A stretch of 64,000 nt of DNA, taken from a virus. The stretch lies in IMG/VR virus record IMGVR_UViG_3300030385_002649, positions 186,001 to 250,000 of that record. One strand, 5' to 3'. The notes below the pieces were generated by a model. The model worked only from the letters and a program-made list of their open reading frames with translations. It had not been told where the DNA came from and ran no database searches. The translations under genes were made by a program, and so were the position numbers. Position 1 is the first letter of the stretch. Each line of letters starts with the position of its first letter. Shown here piece after piece: positions 35,866 to 43,724 of this stretch.

Positions 35866-36233
35866 TTGATCTTTTCCATTAACAATTTTAGTGACTTATC
35901 AAAACCGTCGTCTAGTTGGAGTCGCGAACAATTTCCAGGCCATCGCGCCTCAATCTCTTTATCCTCCAGTGAAAACTCGACTTGTGTCCCCTGGGAGTTT
36001 TTAATTCGGACCATTAAATATTCTTCTGTGTAGGTCTGATGCTTCGGTTGGCTAAACAATCGTTCTAATGGCGAATCCGGACTATGGCGTTCATACCCTA
36101 ACGACTCAAGCCCGGGTATGAGCCTCTGTCTAAAGACTTGATCAGGTCTTAGTCGCCTATTCTTCCCTCGCGTTGGGTTAATTTTTCCATTATAGCCCCA
36201 AAGGGCTCCAGTATCTTTATTATAAGAAATCAT
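35862..36233 (-). CDS. Hypothetical protein
   Basis: A 123-residue protein starting MISYNKDTGALWGYNG. The start at 36233 is chosen because the longer frame to 36410 runs through the tRNA-Ser(TGA) gene. It is basic in the first half. Function unknown. Confidence 0.5.
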   Translation of the reverse strand: MISYNKDTGALWGYNGKINPTRGKNRRLRPDQVFRQRLIPGLESLGYERHSPDSPLERLFSQPKHQTYTEEYLMVRIKNSQGTQVEFSLEDKEIEARWPGNCSRLQLDDGFDKSLKLLMEKIK

Positions 36234-36256
36234 CTTTTTGTTCCCTTGGGTTTTAC

Positions 36257-36342
36257 GGATAACAGAGGAATCGAACCCCATCCCCTTGCGGGGACGATTC
36301 GCTTTCAAAGCGGTCCCGCTGCACCTGCCCGGTTTGCCATCC
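36257..36342 (-). tRNA. tRNA-Ser(TGA)
   Basis: Class II tRNA: acceptor GGATGGC/GTTATCC, anticodon loop TTTGAAA, long variable arm CGTCCCCGCAAGGGGATG, T-loop TTCGATT. Confidence 0.85.
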
Positions 36343-36423
36343 TTATTTTTAGCTAATCTCATAACTGTCTCCAGCTGCCATGCTATCAATTCTGGGGCGA
36401 CTGTCCCCATCGAGATTCGTCAT

Positions 36424-36496
36424 TAGTGCTAGATGGTAACGCTCCATCGTTTCTATCTTATCAGAATAGCGTGATTACTTTTCTACTATAGCACTA
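36424..36496 (-). tRNA. Degenerate tRNA-Ile(GAT)
   Basis: Acceptor TAGTGCT/AGCACTA and anticodon arm CTATT-CTGATAA-GATAG are good, and the T-stem GATGG/CCATC pairs, but the T-loop is AGCGTTA rather than TTCRANY and the D-arm is poorly formed. It may be decayed or unusual. Confidence 0.45.
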
Positions 36497-36498
36497 TA

Positions 36499-36744
36499 TT
36501 AAATAGGCCAACCGCGTGGCCCGCGCTTCAACTCTTTCGTCTTCTCATTTTTAGGACGGGGGGAGCGGGTTAGGCTGTCACGACTAATCTCAGTCGCCTT
36601 CAGGTCCTTCTGAGAGCGCTTATACTTCTTAACTAGTTTGGCATATTCTTTTTGAACACGCGCAAGCTCCTTAATATAGAACCTATTATCCTTCTCAAGC
36701 TTTGCTATCTGTAATTTGGGATCCACCGATAGTCTCTCTTTCAA
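36499..36744 (-). CDS. Coiled-coil mini-protein
   Basis: An 81-residue protein with a heptad-like helix (LQIAKLEKDNRFYIKELARVQKEY) and a basic Pro/Lys-rich tail. Overlaps the cupin gene by 50 bases. Function unknown. Confidence 0.5.
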   Translation of the reverse strand: MKERLSVDPKLQIAKLEKDNRFYIKELARVQKEYAKLVKKYKRSQKDLKATEISRDSLTRSPRPKNEKTKELKRGPRGWPI

Positions 36745-37066
36745 TATCGTCAGGGTCTAGCTCTACCCAATATATTTCATAACATACACAATCTTCTAAC
36801 ACTTCAAATTGGTGGAAGTCTCCAGGAGAAACTGTAGTTTGGTCGCCAGGACCTAGAATAGTAACATCGTCCAAGATGCCAGACCCATAATCTTTACTGA
36901 CTGTAATTTTCAGACGCCCGCTTTCAACAAAAAAGCGATTAAATTTAGCATAATGTCGATGTCTAGAACAAAAACCACCTTTCTTTCCTTCTAAGCGGTG
37001 AATCTCAACATTATTCTTAAGAAATAATAGAGAAGTTTGGCCCCAAACTTTACCTTTAATGTTCAT
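36695..37066 (-). CDS. Cupin-fold protein
   Basis: A 123-residue single-domain cupin: CSRHRHYAKFNRFFVESGRLKI is motif 1 with the two metal-binding histidines, and LGPGDQTTVSPGDFHQFEVLED contains the Pro-Gly turn and third histidine of motif 2. Such phage cupins often resemble sugar epimerases/isomerases or small-molecule binders. Overlaps the next upstream gene by four bases. Confidence 0.7.
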   Translation of the reverse strand: MNIKGKVWGQTSLLFLKNNVEIHRLEGKKGGFCSRHRHYAKFNRFFVESGRLKITVSKDYGSGILDDVTILGPGDQTTVSPGDFHQFEVLEDCVCYEIYWVELDPDDIERETIGGSQITDSKA

Positions 37067-37572
37067 ATTGCCTCTTTGTTTTTATTTAGAGGTAGGTCTT
37101 TCATTTTATGCAATCTGTGGGTCCGCACAATATAAAAGTTTTCATATCCCCCGCTAGCCTCCTCCCACAAATCGGGCGCTTCTTTAGCATAAATCCAGCC
37201 TGCGAATTTAGCTAGAATCCCACCTGAGACTTTGCTTAGTTTACAAAAAATGTAAGGGGTCTCTGGAAAGCGACTAACATCGTCTTCTTTCATCACCAGG
37301 TTTCCGTTATATCGGAATGTGGCGCGGACTTCTAGGCCCTCGACGTCGTTCCCACGCTCTTTCCAAGCGTCTCCCTCATAGTATTTTCCTTCCCACGGAA
37401 GCCCAAAAAATACCGAAACAGCTAATTCACCTAACGCGCCAACTCGATGAGCTTCCATCAAACGGTCAAGCTTTTCTTTAGATCTCCCCGATGAAATGTT
37501 TTCTATTGATCTAGCCTTAGCAACATCTAAGGCTAAGGCCAACATTTCATCATCCAGCAATATTCGATCCAT
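37063..37572 (-). CDS. PD-(D/E)XK nuclease-like protein
   Basis: A 169-residue protein. HRVGALGELAVSVFFGL near residue 42 resembles the helix with the first conserved glutamate, and GNDVEGLEVRAT near residue 77 gives the D...ExR core of a PD-(D/E)XK fold. The later YIFCKLSKV and IYAKEAPDLW strands fit. Weak similarity by eye; a restriction- or repair-type nuclease is possible. Confidence 0.5.
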   Translation of the reverse strand: MDRILLDDEMLALALDVAKARSIENISSGRSKEKLDRLMEAHRVGALGELAVSVFFGLPWEGKYYEGDAWKERGNDVEGLEVRATFRYNGNLVMKEDDVSRFPETPYIFCKLSKVSGGILAKFAGWIYAKEAPDLWEEASGGYENFYIVRTHRLHKMKDLPLNKNKEAI

Positions 37573-37573
37573 A

Positions 37574-37645
<72 letters not shown>

Positions 37646-37648
37646 AAT

Positions 37649-37719
37649 AACGATGGCGGGGCTCGAACCCGCGACCACTTCCGTATGAGAGAAGTGCTCT
37701 TCCTTTGAGCTACATCGTT
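37649..37719 (-). tRNA. tRNA-Met(CAT) (or Ile-lysidine type)
   Basis: Acceptor AACGATG/CATCGTT, anticodon arm CTTCT-CTCATAC-GGAAG, T-loop TTCGAGC. Elongator Met or Ile2 cannot be separated by eye. Confidence 0.88.
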
Positions 37720-37723
37720 TTAT

Positions 37724-37957
37724 TTAAGCAATATAACGTTCTCTAAACGCTGATAAGAAGACCCTAGTGAAGAAAATAAGATCATCGTTTGGGCCCACGC
37801 TATCACGGCACATGTCATTATAGTTTTCTTCTAATATTTTGGCCATCCAAACGCACCCCTCACATTTGAATTTTTTCAAAACCGGATCCCAGCGTCTGGC
37901 GTTCTTCCCTCTTACGATTTCAGAGTACCAAGACCAGCCACCCTTATTGCGCATCAC
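37724..37957 (-). CDS. Hypothetical protein
   Basis: A 77-residue protein, aromatic at the N-terminus (GGWSWYSEIV) with a single CEGC pair. Overlaps the gp21-like gene by 14 bases. Function unknown. Confidence 0.5.
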   Translation of the reverse strand: MMRNKGGWSWYSEIVRGKNARRWDPVLKKFKCEGCVWMAKILEENYNDMCRDSVGPNDDLIFFTRVFLSAFRERYIA

Positions 37958-38351
37958 CCAAAGCTTCCTTCATATGACAAATATCAGCAGAGATCAATTT
38001 CACATCTTCGATGACGGTACCATCAAAACTGTTATTGGTCATAAACAACGGGTGAAGAGTAAGATCATCGTCCTTCTCCAGCATGAGCTTTAGCAGATTT
38101 CCTCTCGGAGTTTCTAAAACCTCGACATCAGCTGAAAGACAACCGTTTTTAAGTTCAAGCTTAGTAATAAGATGAGAGACGTCTTTGAGATCAATTTTTG
38201 AAGGGTTACCGTATCCAAGTCGCCCCATCAACGCTTTGCTCTCAATTTTCTCTTGAGCGCCGTCGACCATTTCCTTCAGAATTTCTTCTGAATAGACGTG
38301 ACCGTTTATTGTTGGGATACCAGCTTCGATTAATTTACATCGCACTTTCAT
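37944..38351 (-). CDS. Degenerate gp21-like (prohead protease fold) protein
   Basis: A 135-residue protein resembling the first half of T4 gp21: NGHVYSEEILKEMVDG matches the NxRxYP-helix, SKALMGRLGYGNPSKIDLKDVSHLITKLEL the following block, and VEVLETPRGNLLKLML the strand-helix unit. Family proteases have a catalytic His in the block GELNHP, which here reads GRLGYG, and no serine motif is present. It is probably a non-catalytic relative used as a scaffold or binding protein. Confidence 0.55.
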   Translation of the reverse strand: MKVRCKLIEAGIPTINGHVYSEEILKEMVDGAQEKIESKALMGRLGYGNPSKIDLKDVSHLITKLELKNGCLSADVEVLETPRGNLLKLMLEKDDDLTLHPLFMTNNSFDGTVIEDVKLISADICHMKEALGDAQ

Positions 38352-38959
38352 AGAGAACCTATTCTTTTGCGAAGAAGCTTATCCTTGTTAGACAATTCGC
38401 CCTTGGGGTCTTCAGTCGCAAATTTCTCTTTAAGATACTTTTCTTGTTTAATCATGATCTCTACGACTTCATCAGCAGAGATTGGACGCCAGTCGTGGCA
38501 GTCAGACCCAACATCCATAGCTAGACTGTCTTCGAGGCATTTGCGGCCATACTTTACTGTCAACGTTCCGTGAACGTGCCCGAATAAGTGCCAAGATCCT
38601 TTGTGGGAACCGTTCCAGTTTCTAATTGGATAATGAAATAGAACGATTTTCTTTTTGTAATACTTAACTTCAAGATAATCTTGAACGGTTTCGAAGCCTT
38701 GGCCTTTAACGACTGGATCATGGTTACCACGGATTAGATGGATTCTGCCATTCAACCTTGGGACCCAGTTTCCTGGAACGCTTTTACGTCCCATACAGAA
38801 ATCACCTAAGTGGTAGACGTCATCGCGAGGGCCAACAACGTTATTCCAACGCGCGATTAGCTCTTCGTTCATTTCTTCGACAGAGTTCCATGGTCTGTCA
38901 CAATAAGTAATAATGTTGCGATGCCCAAAGTGGGTATCGCTAGTAAAAAATATAGCCAT
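38348..38959 (-). CDS. Metallophosphoesterase
   Basis: A 203-residue calcineurin-like phosphoesterase: TSDTHFGHRN (residues 6-15), HLGDFCMG (near 50), LIRGNHDP (near 74), LFHYPI (near 107) and LFGHVHG (near 124) supply all metal ligands. Such small phage enzymes usually act on cyclic or linear phosphodiesters or nucleic acid ends. Its stop overlaps the start of the gp21-like gene. Confidence 0.85.
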   Translation of the reverse strand: MAIFFTSDTHFGHRNIITYCDRPWNSVEEMNEELIARWNNVVGPRDDVYHLGDFCMGRKSVPGNWVPRLNGRIHLIRGNHDPVVKGQGFETVQDYLEVKYYKKKIVLFHYPIRNWNGSHKGSWHLFGHVHGTLTVKYGRKCLEDSLAMDVGSDCHDWRPISADEVVEIMIKQEKYLKEKFATEDPKGELSNKDKLLRKRIGSL

Positions 38960-39013
38960 TTGATTTTCCTAACAGGATTTTTCTTTATCCTGCGTTCTTT
39001 CTTTTTATTAGAT

Positions 39014-39085
39014 CCTAGAACCGGGGGTCGAACCCGACCTTCAACATCCACAATGTTGCGTGCTGCCAATTACACTTTTCTAGGC
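39014..39085 (-). tRNA. tRNA-His(GTG)
   Basis: Acceptor CCTAGAA/TTCTAGG with an extra 5' G encoded at 39085 as expected for His, anticodon arm CAACA-TTGTGGA-TGTTG, T-loop TTCGACC. Confidence 0.88.
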
Positions 39086-39088
39086 TAT

Positions 39089-39159
39089 AAGCGCGGAGGG
39101 ACTTGAACCCACAATCGCCTGATTCGTAGTCAGGTGCTCTATCCATTAAGCCACGCGCT
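39089..39159 (-). tRNA. tRNA-Arg(ACG)
   Basis: Acceptor AGCGCGT/CGCGCTT, anticodon arm CCTGA-CTACGAA-TCAGG, T-loop TTCAAGT. Confidence 0.9.
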
Positions 39160-39199
39160 CTTATACCATATTGACGGCGGGAGCGCCCCGGCCTGTCAT

Positions 39200-39571
39200 T
39201 CAGTCTTTGAGAAGCCAAAGCAAGGAGACTAGATGCGCAGGTTCGATTTCGGCATCGCCAAGATCTTCTAATGAAATTTGTTCAATATCCAAAGAAACTT
39301 CAAACCCTAACAATTCGGCATATTCTGCATTAAATTTAGCGACATCTTCAAAAACATACTGATTTTCTATGATGACTGGTTCGTCGTCTTCCCCTTTTAT
39401 AGCGTGCTTAAGTTGCAAGCTCTTTAAAGCGGTCTTATAATCTGTCAGTTCTTCTTCTACGATCCGCACAATTTTTGCGAGCTTGAAAGATGCTTTGATA
39501 GGCATTTTCAGTCCAATTAAGTTCTTAAATGCTTCAGCAGACCCTACAAGTTGTCTGTTGGTAACTTTCAC
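39200..39571 (-). CDS. DUF1617-like hypothetical protein
   Basis: A 123-residue helical protein. VTNRQLVGSAEAFKNLIGLKMPIKASFKLAKIVRIVEEEL follows the pattern of DUF1617-type phage proteins, often found near virion genes, of unknown role. It precedes the fibre genes in the same direction. Confidence 0.5.
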   Translation of the reverse strand: MKVTNRQLVGSAEAFKNLIGLKMPIKASFKLAKIVRIVEEELTDYKTALKSLQLKHAIKGEDDEPVIIENQYVFEDVAKFNAEYAELLGFEVSLDIEQISLEDLGDAEIEPAHLVSLLWLLKD

Positions 39572-39595
39572 CGTAATCTCCGACTTTTCGCCTAT

Positions 39596-40240
39596 TTACT
39601 CAGGAGTAATTGTACCATTCTCATAAACGGCCATCCAGTCGCCCTGCGTATTGCAGACTAGCTTTATACACGAACCAACCGCGCCTAACTCAATATAATT
39701 ATCATCCACCTGCTTACCAGCAGCAACAATGATCGCGTTAGACTCCGACGCGGTTGGTTGAACCCTCAGGATCTGATTATCCACGCGGTAGATCGTGAAA
39801 TTCTGCCCCTCGCTGGGGCCGCTAGGCAGTGTGATCGTTACTGTTCCAGCTGCACCGATGTTCGTCAGGACGGCGCCTGTGTCTTGCACATTAACTGTGC
39901 CGTCTGCGGTGAAATTAGTCGTGTTCAGTCTGAAGTTGTCGATTCGTCGAGTCTGGAAGTTCGTACCGTTTGCCGTGAAATAGGCAATCAAGGTGTTGTT
40001 GTTTTTGATCTCTACTTGCGCGAACGTGACATCCATTCCAATACCGGACCGCTCCCCGGCGTTTGTGCCACTAGCGAATCCATAAAATGCAATATCAGTA
40101 TAAACCAGACAACCGGTATCAACGTCGACGTCTCTAAATGTCACGCCCTGCCCGAGCGCAGGAGTCGACGTTGAGGCGATGATGCCATCGGGTGTCGTAG
40201 GCGAGCCACCGATATCAATTCGCGAAGTTTTAACTGTCAT
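39596..40240 (-). CDS. Putative fibre or capsid-surface protein
   Basis: A 214-residue protein rich in Thr, Asn, Gly and beta strands (NNNTLIAYFTANGTNFQTRR; TVTITLPSGPSEGQNFTIYRVDNQ), typical of the distal parts of phage fibre proteins. It lies directly downstream of the collagen-like fibre gene and is probably part of the same appendage. Confidence 0.55.
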   Translation of the reverse strand: MTVKTSRIDIGGSPTTPDGIIASTSTPALGQGVTFRDVDVDTGCLVYTDIAFYGFASGTNAGERSGIGMDVTFAQVEIKNNNTLIAYFTANGTNFQTRRIDNFRLNTTNFTADGTVNVQDTGAVLTNIGAAGTVTITLPSGPSEGQNFTIYRVDNQILRVQPTASESNAIIVAAGKQVDDNYIELGAVGSCIKLVCNTQGDWMAVYENGTITPE

Positions 40241-40248
40241 GTGACCTC

Positions 40249-41481
40249 CTAAGTGGTCGGAGCGGTAAGGCTCATATAAGTGACGACGACGCGGATAGCG
40301 CCAGCCGTGAAATTGGATCCATTGGCCGTCAACACGACGTCGCCCGCAGCAGATCCCTGCCAGACCACCGTGTTATCGGTGTAGTCAGCAGGCTGGACGA
40401 GGGTTGCAGCCGTGAGGACAATGGCCGTACCCCAACGGTCAACGTCGGCTCCGTCACCCACGTCGAAGGTCGTAGCTCCAGTGATCGTAGTCGTGACCCT
40501 GGCGCTGACCCCGAGGACGAGGGCTCCTGCGGGGATCAAACTGGTTGCGGTCACCGTTGCGCCTGTGAGGCCCGAGAGGAGCGTCTCAGTGTGCTGGATT
40601 GTGCCGATTGCGGTATTCGTCGAAGTGACGCTTACTGCGCCCTGAACGTCGAGCCCTGCGGCGTTCACGGTCGCCTTGACCACACCAGCGTGCTCCATGA
40701 CAACCGAGCCATCGGCGCCTGATCCAGAAGCGGTACCTGGTTGAAGACAAATATTACCCGCATCTCCCGACGTTGCACCACCGTTGCCAGAGATCAAAAT
40801 GAGTTCTCCCGCAGATCCAGTCGTTCCTGCATTACCGGCAGTGAGTAAGAGTCCTCCTCCGCCCCCTGCGCCTATTCCACTGCCGCAGTCAATGTTGATC
40901 TCGCCGCCATTTCCGCCAGCACCAACGCCGTTAGCCGCGCTGAGATTGATAAAGCCGCCGTCACCTACGACCGGAACTCCGCCAGCAAGATCAACATTCC
41001 CTCCGTTCCCGGAAGTGGCGCCACCTGCACCACCGATAACGTTTACAGCCCCACCTTCGCCGGTCGCACCGCCCGCACCTGCGGTAAGTGCTAGGAGTCC
41101 TCCAGCACCTGAAGTGTTACCAGCGCCGGTGATAATTGATATAGCGGCACCAGCGGAGGTTGCAGTCGTAGCAGCGACACCGGTCAGGTAAAACGTTGTA
41201 GCTTCGAGGCCCGCGAGAATATCGAGGGCGCCGGTAGCGTTGCCAGCAATCAGGACTGAGGCGAGGTCAGAAGCTGCTGCGTCGCCTGGAGACCAAACAG
41301 ACCCTCCCCAAATAAGAACATCCCCAGGAGAAGGAACCTGCGTGCCGTCCGTATCGACGTCAGTGAGATCGTTTATACTCCCAACAGCAGAGCCAGTGGC
41401 TCCGGTCGGGCCGGAAGAACCAGTCGACCCGGTAGGTCCTGTGCCTCCAACCGGGACATAGTTTTCAATGTTCAAAGCCAT
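40249..41481 (-). CDS. Collagen-like, glycine-rich fibre protein
   Basis: A 410-residue protein with GPTGSTGSSGPTGATGS near the N-terminus, a collagen-like segment, then about 150 residues of GxGG-rich repeats that suggest a glycine-rich triple-stranded shaft. The last 120 residues are a beta-rich tip. Its DNA is visibly more GC-rich than its neighbours, hinting at lateral acquisition. Probably a receptor-binding or decoration fibre. Confidence 0.7.
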   Translation of the reverse strand: MALNIENYVPVGGTGPTGSTGSSGPTGATGSAVGSINDLTDVDTDGTQVPSPGDVLIWGGSVWSPGDAAASDLASVLIAGNATGALDILAGLEATTFYLTGVAATTATSAGAAISIITGAGNTSGAGGLLALTAGAGGATGEGGAVNVIGGAGGATSGNGGNVDLAGGVPVVGDGGFINLSAANGVGAGGNGGEINIDCGSGIGAGGGGGLLLTAGNAGTTGSAGELILISGNGGATSGDAGNICLQPGTASGSGADGSVVMEHAGVVKATVNAAGLDVQGAVSVTSTNTAIGTIQHTETLLSGLTGATVTATSLIPAGALVLGVSARVTTTITGATTFDVGDGADVDRWGTAIVLTAATLVQPADYTDNTVVWQGSAAGDVVLTANGSNFTAGAIRVVVTYMSLTAPTT

Positions 41482-41539
41482 AGTTTAACCCTACGGCCTA
41501 TCTTTGATGTCTAATTAAAAATTAGTCAAGCTCCTGCTT

Positions 41540-41782
41540 TTATAAAGACCTTAAGAGCACATCTAAACCAATTTCCCTAAAAATCTTCCCAGACACAGTA
41601 GGATGCTTCGGACCATAACTCTTGAAAGTGATTATAGCCTTATCAGGTACATTATTAACCAACCATTTAGCACAAACGCCAAGGTCATCATAACAAGCTA
41701 ATGGTCCATCAACATATATGCTATGCTTAGTGTCGAACGGACAATTATGACGATCCGGATGCGTGATCACAACTTTAGACAT
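41540..41782 (-). CDS. Hypothetical protein
   Basis: An 80-residue protein with CPFDTKHSIYVD near the start. It may belong to one of the small phage families with alpha/beta folds, but I cannot name it. Confidence 0.5.
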   Translation of the reverse strand: MSKVVITHPDRHNCPFDTKHSIYVDGPLACYDDLGVCAKWLVNNVPDKAIITFKSYGPKHPTVSGKIFREIGLDVLLRSL

Positions 41783-41794
41783 ATATTTTCTTGC

Positions 41795-41944
41795 TTAATG
41801 GCATTTTGGCCATTCTATATCCTTAAAAAAATCGTAATTGCAAAATTTGCCGACATAAAAAATGGTTTGCGGTTTATCATCTATCTTAGGCGGGGATGTC
41901 GCACACCCTACCAAGAAAACCGAAAAAATCAAAAGCCACTTCAC
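41795..41944 (-). CDS. Small lipoprotein, possible o-spanin
   Basis: A 49-residue protein from GTG 41944. Its signal is KWLLIFSVFLVGC with an LVGC lipobox, leaving a short periplasmic tail with proline (ATSPP). Size and lipobox fit outer-membrane spanin subunits, but no inner-membrane partner is evident nearby. The gene starts right after the 3' end of a tRNA-Lys gene. Confidence 0.5.
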   Translation of the reverse strand: MKWLLIFSVFLVGCATSPPKIDDKPQTIFYVGKFCNYDFFKDIEWPKCH

Positions 41945-41946
41945 AT

Positions 41947-42018
41947 AGGCGCGATGGGAATTGAACCCACAACCCCTCGAGTAAGAATCGAGTGCTCTGC
42001 CAATTGAGCTACGCACCT
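41947..42018 (-). tRNA. tRNA-Lys(CTT)
   Basis: Acceptor AGGTGCG/CGCGCCT, anticodon arm CTCGA-TTCTTAC-TCGAG, T-loop TTCAATT. Confidence 0.9.
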
Positions 42019-42033
42019 AAAACAAAAACAAAT

Positions 42034-42106
42034 ACTCCTGGCGGGACTCGAACCCACAACCTGCGGCTTAGAAGGCCGACGCTCTATCCAATTGAGCTAC
42101 AAGAGC
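42034..42106 (-). tRNA. tRNA-Arg(TCT)
   Basis: Acceptor GCTCTTG/CAGGAGT, anticodon arm TCGGC-CTTCTAA-GCCGC, T-loop TTCGAGT. Confidence 0.9.
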
Positions 42107-42110
42107 AAAA

Positions 42111-42120
42111 TATATTTACC
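42111..42120 (-). promoter_or_regulatory. Putative promoter box between tRNAs
   Basis: GGTAAATATA on the minus strand a few bases upstream of the tRNA-Arg(TCT) gene, the same core as before virion-type genes. Confidence 0.35.
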
Positions 42121-42133
42121 AATCTCCTTGAAT

Positions 42134-42205
42134 GACCCCGATTGGACTTGAACCAATGGCCTGAACTTTAGGAAAGTTCTGCTCTATCCGCTGAGCTACG
42201 GGGCC
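42134..42205 (-). tRNA. tRNA-Arg(CCT)
   Basis: Acceptor GGCCCCG/CGGGGTC, anticodon arm GAACT-TTCCTAA-AGTTC, T-loop TTCAAGT. Confidence 0.9.
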
Positions 42206-42438
42206 GAGTTGTCTTCTTCCAACATTTTGGCTTCGAGCTTCCAAAGCCTCTTGTAAGAATTTAAAATACAAAGGCCGCCGTAAACACCAACTATCGAGAA
42301 CACAATAAAAAATTTCGGGTCCAAATAGTAACCGGCGAAGAACAAACCGGCGAGAACACAATAAAAGAACCATTCATCGAAAAATGTGAAAAGCCTTTGA
42401 ACCAAAATGTATACCAATAGTCCACTTAGCTTTAGCAT
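42196..42438 (-). CDS. Small membrane protein, possible holin
   Basis: An 80-residue protein with two hydrophobic segments (FYCVLAGLFFAGYYL and FFIVFSIVGVYGGLCIL) and a charged tail (KRLWKLEAKMLEEDN). Two TM segments and a short length fit a class-II-type holin, but no lysin is adjacent. Its 3' end overlaps the tRNA-Arg(CCT) by ten bases. Confidence 0.5.
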   Translation of the reverse strand: MLKLSGLLVYILVQRLFTFFDEWFFYCVLAGLFFAGYYLDPKFFIVFSIVGVYGGLCILNSYKRLWKLEAKMLEEDNSAP

Positions 42439-42461
42439 TTTTCATTTACTCACAATACAAT

Positions 42462-42534
42462 AGCTCGAATGGGAGTCGAACCCATAACATTTACGCCCTA
42501 AACGTAACGCCTCTGCCAATTGGGCTATCGAGCC
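42462..42534 (-). tRNA. tRNA with anticodon TAG (Leu), class I
   Basis: Acceptor GGCTCGA/TCGAGCT, anticodon arm TTACG-TTTAGGG-CGTAA, T-loop TTCGACT. The variable loop is only five bases, unlike normal bacterial Leu tRNAs, so its charging is uncertain. Confidence 0.75.
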
Positions 42535-42610
42535 TTATGGACACATTTATGGCAGTATCCAGTTTTTGACCTCTTATAAATTTTAATTTCGCAAATTTTA
42601 CAAAGTCTTT

Positions 42611-42949
42611 CTATTTAAAAGAAGGTCTCTTCAATTGTCTAGTGGGCCACTCACTAGGAGGAAGTTCTTCATCGGGCTGAAGAGAAGGACCTTGTCCTAA
42701 CTCGCCAGGCATTTGAGCGTGTCCGATAGTCTCGGCCTGTTCGCTCTTCTCAAGCTTAGACGCAAATTGAAGGGTCAGTTGCATTAGATCCTTCAATGCA
42801 ACTTTAAGTTGAATCTTGTCATGCATTGAGTTTCCAAGATTCTCCATTGCATCTTGAAGATCGTGCCACAAAAAAGAAATGTCGTTATCATTGACGTTTA
42901 CGTCTTCTTCAGATAATAAACGTCGCCTTTGTACTGAGGAAAGTTTCAT
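42611..42949 (-). CDS. Helical hypothetical protein
   Basis: A 112-residue protein, helical in the middle (HDLQDAMENLGNSMHDKIQLKVALKDLMQL) with a Pro-rich acidic tail. No family recognised. Confidence 0.5.
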   Translation of the reverse strand: MKLSSVQRRRLLSEEDVNVNDNDISFLWHDLQDAMENLGNSMHDKIQLKVALKDLMQLTLQFASKLEKSEQAETIGHAQMPGELGQGPSLQPDEELPPSEWPTRQLKRPSFK

Positions 42950-42969
42950 GTTCTATCTTTAATCGGAGT

Positions 42970-43052
42970 ATCCAGGATGGGAGTCGAACCCACACTTCCA
43001 AAAGGAAAACAGCCCCTCAAGCTGTCGCGTCTACCGATTCCGCCACCTGGAT
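42970..43052 (-). tRNA. tRNA-Leu(GAG)
   Basis: Class II tRNA: acceptor ATCCAGG/CCTGGAT, anticodon arm ACAGC-TTGAGGG-GCTGT, long variable arm, T-loop TTCGACT. Confidence 0.87.
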
Positions 43053-43055
43053 AAG

Positions 43056-43298
43056 TTATTTTGTTCGTCTTTGTGGCGATGACATTTTCTCTGCTTCACC
43101 ACTAGCCATAAGCTTTGGCGAAAAAATGTCAAGCTTGCCTTTGATAATTTTCAAGTTCCTCAAAAGTCGTTCGCCTCTTCTCGGCTCTATCACTCTATTG
43201 ACCGGAGTGCGAGACATTTGCAAAAGTGACTCGACTTCTTCGATGGTTGTCACCAATAATTCGCGCATTTCGCGTAAGTCTCTGAGAAGATTGATCAT
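43056..43298 (-). CDS. Basic helical mini-protein
   Basis: An 80-residue protein, helical at the start (LRDLREMRELLVTTIEEVESLLQ) and basic in the middle. Family unknown. The 53-residue gene just upstream shares its transcript. Confidence 0.5.
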   Translation of the reverse strand: MINLLRDLREMRELLVTTIEEVESLLQMSRTPVNRVIEPRRGERLLRNLKIIKGKLDIFSPKLMASGEAEKMSSPQRRTK

Positions 43299-43301
43299 GT
43301 T

Positions 43302-43463
43302 CTATGTTTTCGCAACATTCATGACATGATCTCGTAGAACTCGGAAAGTGTGACAATATTCTTTTGTTGAGTTTGCCTTTTGTAACAATTGGTACGATGA
43401 GTGTTTGATAACATATAACGTCGCAACTTTTTTAGCAATCTCGAAAGAAAACCATTTTCTCAT
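43302..43463 (-). CDS. Small hypothetical protein
   Basis: A 53-residue frame starting MRKWFSFEIAKKVATLYVIK, basic and mixed helical. It ends four bases before the next gene starts, which argues for a real coupled gene although it is short. Function unknown. Confidence 0.45.
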   Translation of the reverse strand: MRKWFSFEIAKKVATLYVIKHSSYQLLQKANSTKEYCHTFRVLRDHVMNVAKT

Positions 43464-43465
43464 AC

Positions 43466-43535
43466 TGCCCCACGAGGTTTCGATCCCCGGTCTTCTAGTC
43501 CAAAGCCAGACGTAATCCCATTATACTATGGGGCA
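43466..43535 (-). tRNA. tRNA-Gln(TTG)
   Basis: Acceptor TGCCCCA/TGGGGCA, anticodon arm TCTGG-CTTTGGA-CTAGA, T-arm CGGGG-ATCGAAA-CCTCG. Confidence 0.82.
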
Positions 43536-43637
43536 TTATTGAAAATAAAGGGCCTTTGCGTAAGACCCTAGATCCCTCCATTTTAGAAGGATCCTTTTGC
43601 TGTACCATAGACGATATTTCACGAATTAGATACAAGT

Positions 43638-43720
43638 GGAAGTGGAGGGATTCGAACCCCCTAAGCCATACGGCGCTAGATTTACAGTCTAGAGTAGCTC
43701 TCCAACTCTACAGCACGTCC
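43638..43720 (-). tRNA. tRNA-Tyr(GTA)
   Basis: Class II tRNA: acceptor GGACGTG/CACTTCC (one mismatch), anticodon loop CTGTAAA, variable arm, T-loop TTCGAAT. Confidence 0.85.
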
Positions 43721-43724
43721 ATAA

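Noticed and set aside
40784-41191. Pro/Ala-rich plus-strand frame
   Set aside because: It is the complement of the glycine-rich repeats of the fibre gene.
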